Source of the DNA: Xylaria sp. FL1777
Lineage: Eukaryota > Ascomycota > Sordariomycetes > Xylariales > Xylariaceae
Assembly: GCA_022578965.1 (NCBI GenBank)
Contig: MU400509.1
Span: forward strand, 248,001-312,000
Direction: 5' to 3'
DNA length: 64,000 nt
Of the stretch, positions 60,746 through 64,000 are shown piece after piece. The first letter of the stretch is position 1. Each line of letters begins with the position of its first letter. The notes beneath the pieces were generated by a model. The model had not been told where the DNA came from. It did not search any database and worked only from the letters and a program-made list of their open reading frames with translations. Position numbers and translations under genes: made by a program.

Positions 60746-62601
60746 ATGGCGACCGCGATGTATCGCGGCGAGAATGGAGCGCCATCACCTCGATCATTCG
60801 CCCAACAGCACCAGCGGCCCCGAGACAGCTTCAAAGGATGCTCTCGCATCAACGATTACGAGCTCCTGGGAAAGCTGGGCGAAGGAACTTTCGGGTAGGC
60901 CGTTCAGCCTTTTCCCTTACGCCCGGGTGCTAAATTCGATACCTAGTGAGGTTCACAAGGCGAGATCGCGCAGGACCGGCGCCTTAGTCGCGCTCAAGAA
61001 AATTATCATGCACAATGAGAAAGACGGGGTTTGTGACTACTTGTCTGCTATGTCGGCGCTCCTCTAATCATTGACGCGATTTGTAGTTTCCCATTACTGC
61101 TCTCCGGGAGATCAAGCTTCTTAAGCTCTTATCACATAAGAACGTGCTCCGCCTGGAAGACATGGCTGTCGAGCACCATTCCAAGATGAGTAAGTTCTAT
61201 ACCTATTATTACATTCTGGTCTTCTTGCGTATATGCTGACTCGTCAAAGTCGACAAAAGAAAACGGCCAATCATTTATATGGCAACACCCTACATGGACC
61301 ACGATCTGTCTGGCCTGCTTGATAACCCTTCCGTGACCTTTACCGTACCGCAAATCAAATGCTATCTGCTACAGCTTCTCCAAGGCCTCCGCTACCTTCA
61401 CGAAAACAAAATTCTCCACCGCGATATGAAGGCGGCTAATTTACTTATTAGCAACAAGGGCATACTTCAAATTGCAGATTTCGGGCTTGCAAGACATTAT
61501 GACGGAAACGTACCGCAGGCCGGTAAAGGCGGTGGCGAAGGGAAGAGAGAATACACAAGTCTGGTGGTCACCAGATGGTACCGGCCCCCCGAGCTGCTGC
61601 TACATCTCAAGAGATACACCACTGCAATTGACATGTGGGGTGTAGGGTAAGTTTCAATCTCTTTGTCCAACTTAAACATTAGCTTATGCCGGGTCAGGTG
61701 CGTCTTCGGGGAGATGTTAGTCGGCAAGCCGATCCTCGCCGGTGAGAGTGATAGCCATCAACTCGAGATCATTTTTGATCTTGTTGGGTCACCGACTGAG
61801 GACAACATGCCTGGGTGGAAGCAATTGCCCGGTGCAGAATCATTAACGCCGCGACCAAGGCCAGGGTCATTATCGTCCAAATTTCGTGAGCACGGTACTC
61901 CTGCCGTATCTCTATTGAAGGAGCTTCTAAAGCTTGATTGGCGGGCTCGTATCAATGCAATCGATGCTCTAGAACATGCCTATTTTAAAACTGCGCCTTA
62001 CCCAGCCAGACCAGAGGACATCCCAACCTTCGAAGATAGTCATGAGTTAGATCGCAGAAAGTTTCATGATCGGAAGGCTGCGCTTCCGCCAGCCCCCAAG
62101 GGAGGCACAGTTGGCGGTGCTTTTGATGGACCTAATGTTGGCTTTGCTAGTGGCGACGGGTACGGTAATAGAGCCAACGGGAGACATCATGGTGGGAATA
62201 GAAATGGTGAGGACCGCCGGCCAGCTTGGGCGAGGGAGCAGCCCCGTCATGAACACCGATTACCGCCTCGTCCACCACCTCCCGAAAACCCCCCTAGTGG
62301 ATGGGAAGGGACGAAGGATCAGCATGACGCTTATAATAACAGAGATCGAGATCGGGCGCCGAGGAACCGGGGCGGTGCTAGTCGACTAGACATTGACACT
62401 TATATCCCCAGTTACCGCGGTGGAAGGGAAGATCGTCCACGTGATGATCGTCGAAGAAGGGATGACCGAGAGGAGAGAAGACACGATTGGGACCGTCGAG
62501 ATAGGGATTACGAGGATCGTACCAGAGCCAGTAGAACTCGGAGCCGCAGTCGATCCCCAGTAAGGGATCGGGATCGCGACCGAGAGGTATACCGTCGATA
62601 G
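60746..62601 (+). CDS. BUR1: Bur1/Sgv1 cyclin-dependent kinase (CDK9-type)
   Basis: Catalytic subunit of the Bur1-Bur2 kinase, the fungal CDK9, which phosphorylates the polymerase II tail linker and Spt5 to promote elongation in the nucleus. Five exons (60746-60894, 60947-61028, 61087-61189, 61250-61646, 61698-62601) give 544 residues. Motifs: GEGTFG (45-50), VALKK with Lys67, PITALRE (79-85, the CDK9-type alpha-C signature), [16 protein letters not shown], and a T-loop with the CDK9-like spacing [20 protein letters not shown]. The catalytic domain is complete. The C-terminal about 190 residues are Pro/Gly/Arg/Asp-rich, ending in Arg-Asp and Arg-Ser dipeptides, as in filamentous-fungal Bur1 proteins. 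Start: the second in-frame ATG (60758) is four codons on, so the exact start matters little. Confidence 0.95.
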
Positions 62602-62966
62602 CATCGCAGTCGGCCTCTGCAAAAGGCTCCGCTACCATCCTGCCGCTCCTCCTTTGATTAGAAGGCCTCACCACTACCGCCTGCGCCATCCGATAGCAAG
62701 ATGGAAAGGCTATTGACCTAATGAATGATAACCGGTTTAGGTGGGCTTAGGGACCATGATATTAACACGGGGCGCACGACGGCGGATTTGGCACTGGCGT
62801 TTAGAGTTGACAGCCGATCAGTTACACTTTGGCCCGGCAGTTGTGGTTTCAGTATGTGCCTTTGGGAAAGGACAAAAGCCGGAGACTGGAGGTGTATATT
62901 CTAATGCTACCTGATGTTTTGCTAGGTAAATAGTGAAGCACACCTGAGCCTTGGATTACATCAAGT
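62602..62966. other. Tail-to-tail intergenic region
   Basis: 365 bp between the stops of BUR1 and the small membrane-protein gene. Nothing beyond presumed 3' UTRs is visible. Confidence 0.6.
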
Positions 62967-63840
62967 CTACGAGAAGTCGCTTTCGCTACTCTCCTCGTGA
63001 ATTGTCTGTCCCAGTAAACCCTTGCGTCGTCTCCTAGGCTGCATGGGACTCCGCACTAACTTCCACTGTTTCTCAAAAAGGTCACTAGGGTTTATCTCAG
63101 GGCTATGTTGTCTCCTCTCGGAACGCTGCCACCTTGAGCTGGAAGTGGACTCCTCGTCGTACTCCTTCTCCTCTCTCTCGTCGAGGGAGGATTGGTACGT
63201 ATGCATTGATCTTTGGTAATGTTGTAACTTCTGTGGCCCGGATGTGGCGTCAATGCCTAGTAGGACAAAGGCGAAGCTCGACGTGCCGTGCAGCACAAAG
63301 CCGGCGCAAACCCCTATAATTGCAGCACAAGCGAGCTTTTAGATTAAGCACGTGTTAGTATCGTATACTCTTGAAGGGCCTGATGCTAAAATTAAACAAG
63401 CAGAAGAAAAGAAAGCCACCGGTATGGAAGGTAGCTTACGTAGATATAGAGGTACTATATTAGACAAAAGTTAGCATTGTAAGCCGTTCATACATGTGGA
63501 GCAAGGTGTATATAGGTATTGAATAGAACCCGCAAGGTCCGAATGCAGGGGACGAATTAGGCCGGCCAATTGTCATGCATCTTCCCAGACCCAGTAGACT
63601 ACGAGCAAGGTATAAAGTACACACCTTAAGTCTCACCACCACATTTATGGCGAAGGACGCGGCGCCCAGCCCGAGGCTGAGCATAATCCATACCGGGGAC
63701 AGCAAGAAGACGATTGACGCGTAGATGTAGTAGAGGGGCCAGCGCAACGGCGTCGAGAGCATGTACAGCAGCCGAGCGAGGAGCTGGATCGTCGACAGTG
63801 TCAGCACGCCGGCCGTCTTCAGGGACTCGAGCCAGCTCAT
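62967..63840 (-). CDS. Small membrane protein of unknown function with a 15-nt microexon
   Basis: Exons 63625-63840, 63440-63454 (15 nt, YLYIY) and 62967-63335 give 199 residues. The N-terminal 70 residues are mostly hydrophobic (GVLTLSTIQLLARLLYML, WPLYYIYASIVFLLSPVWIM). A further hydrophobic stretch is completed by the microexon: YLYIYLACAAIIGVCAGFVL. The C-terminal half is soluble, charged and Ser/Glu/Arg-rich (SLDEREEKEYDEESTSSSRW, PRRRRKGLLG) and ends in an acidic SSESDFS. Both introns have good GT and AG sites, and the frame is kept with or without the microexon. Topology suggests an endomembrane protein with two to three membrane segments and a cytosolic tail. I do not recognise the family. 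Confidence 0.75.
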
Positions 63841-64000
63841 TCTCTTTCAGGTATTTCACATAACTCTGAGTTCGGAGTCCCCAGTCCCCCTGCGTTGTCG
63901 GGGTTCCCTCTGAAGCTTGTTTAGCAAGGAAAGTATAAAAGTTGGCGGATTTGGACAAGGCTGATGTATTGCTTACTCGAGTTGTTGTTGGTTGAACTAC

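Overview
The window is nuclear DNA of a filamentous ascomycete, probably a Sordariomycete-type Pezizomycotina. Genes carry many short introns (about 50-120 nt, GT-AG, often with a CTAAC/CTRAY-like branch site). The protein set is fungal: TRA1, BUR1/SGV1, SAD1, eEF1B-gamma, mitochondrial uS9, an AA11-type chitin-active LPMO and fungus-specific families. Intergenic regions are long and rich in TACCTA/TAGGTA-type words. No bacterial operons, CRISPR arrays, rRNA or convincing tRNA genes were seen.

Layout. 1-9345 (-): TRA1, cut off by the left edge. 10569-11348 (+): AIG2-like gamma-glutamylcyclotransferase-fold protein with an 8-nt microexon. 15981-17180 (+): AA11-type LPMO with a Ser/Gly/Ala/Thr linker and a C-terminal cysteine module. 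18213-22256 (-): a DUF2235 (Tle1-like lipase fold)/P-loop GTPase fusion of about 1,125-1,172 residues, rebuilt here from eight exons plus two optional introns. 22.3-27.1 kb: A+T-leaning, no gene seen. 27150-28892 (-): SRPK-like kinase, five exons. 28.9-46.3 kb: very gene-poor; the only confident gene is a fungal-specific Ala/Thr/Gln-rich protein at 36519-37817 (-). 46300-47294 (-) and 47684-49296 (+): a divergent pair, mitochondrial uS9 and eEF1B-gamma, sharing a 389-bp promoter. 51511-53124 (-): SAD1/USP39. 55067-57318 (-): F-box-like protein with a GC-AG intron. 60746-62601 (+): BUR1/SGV1. 62967-63840 (-): a small membrane protein with a 15-nt microexon.

Functional links. The housekeeping genes form no pathway cluster, but several serve gene expression: TRA1 (SAGA/NuA4 recruitment), BUR1 (elongation kinase), SAD1 and an SRPK-like kinase (splicing), eEF1B-gamma (cytosolic translation) and uS9m (mitochondrial translation). 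The accessory part is the LPMO next to the lipase-GTPase fusion, arranged tail to tail.

The strongest candidate for something little described is the DUF2235-GTPase fusion. It has a hydrophobic segment after the GTPase, two introns whose retention would stay in frame, and a 16-residue ELP/W tandem repeat at its extreme C-terminus. Also notable are a perfect 12-bp hairpin whose loop contains a 3' splice site, several very small exons, and a 10-bp palindrome found at least four times between genes. All exon models were made by eye from splice signals, reading frame and remembered family motifs; none has transcript support.
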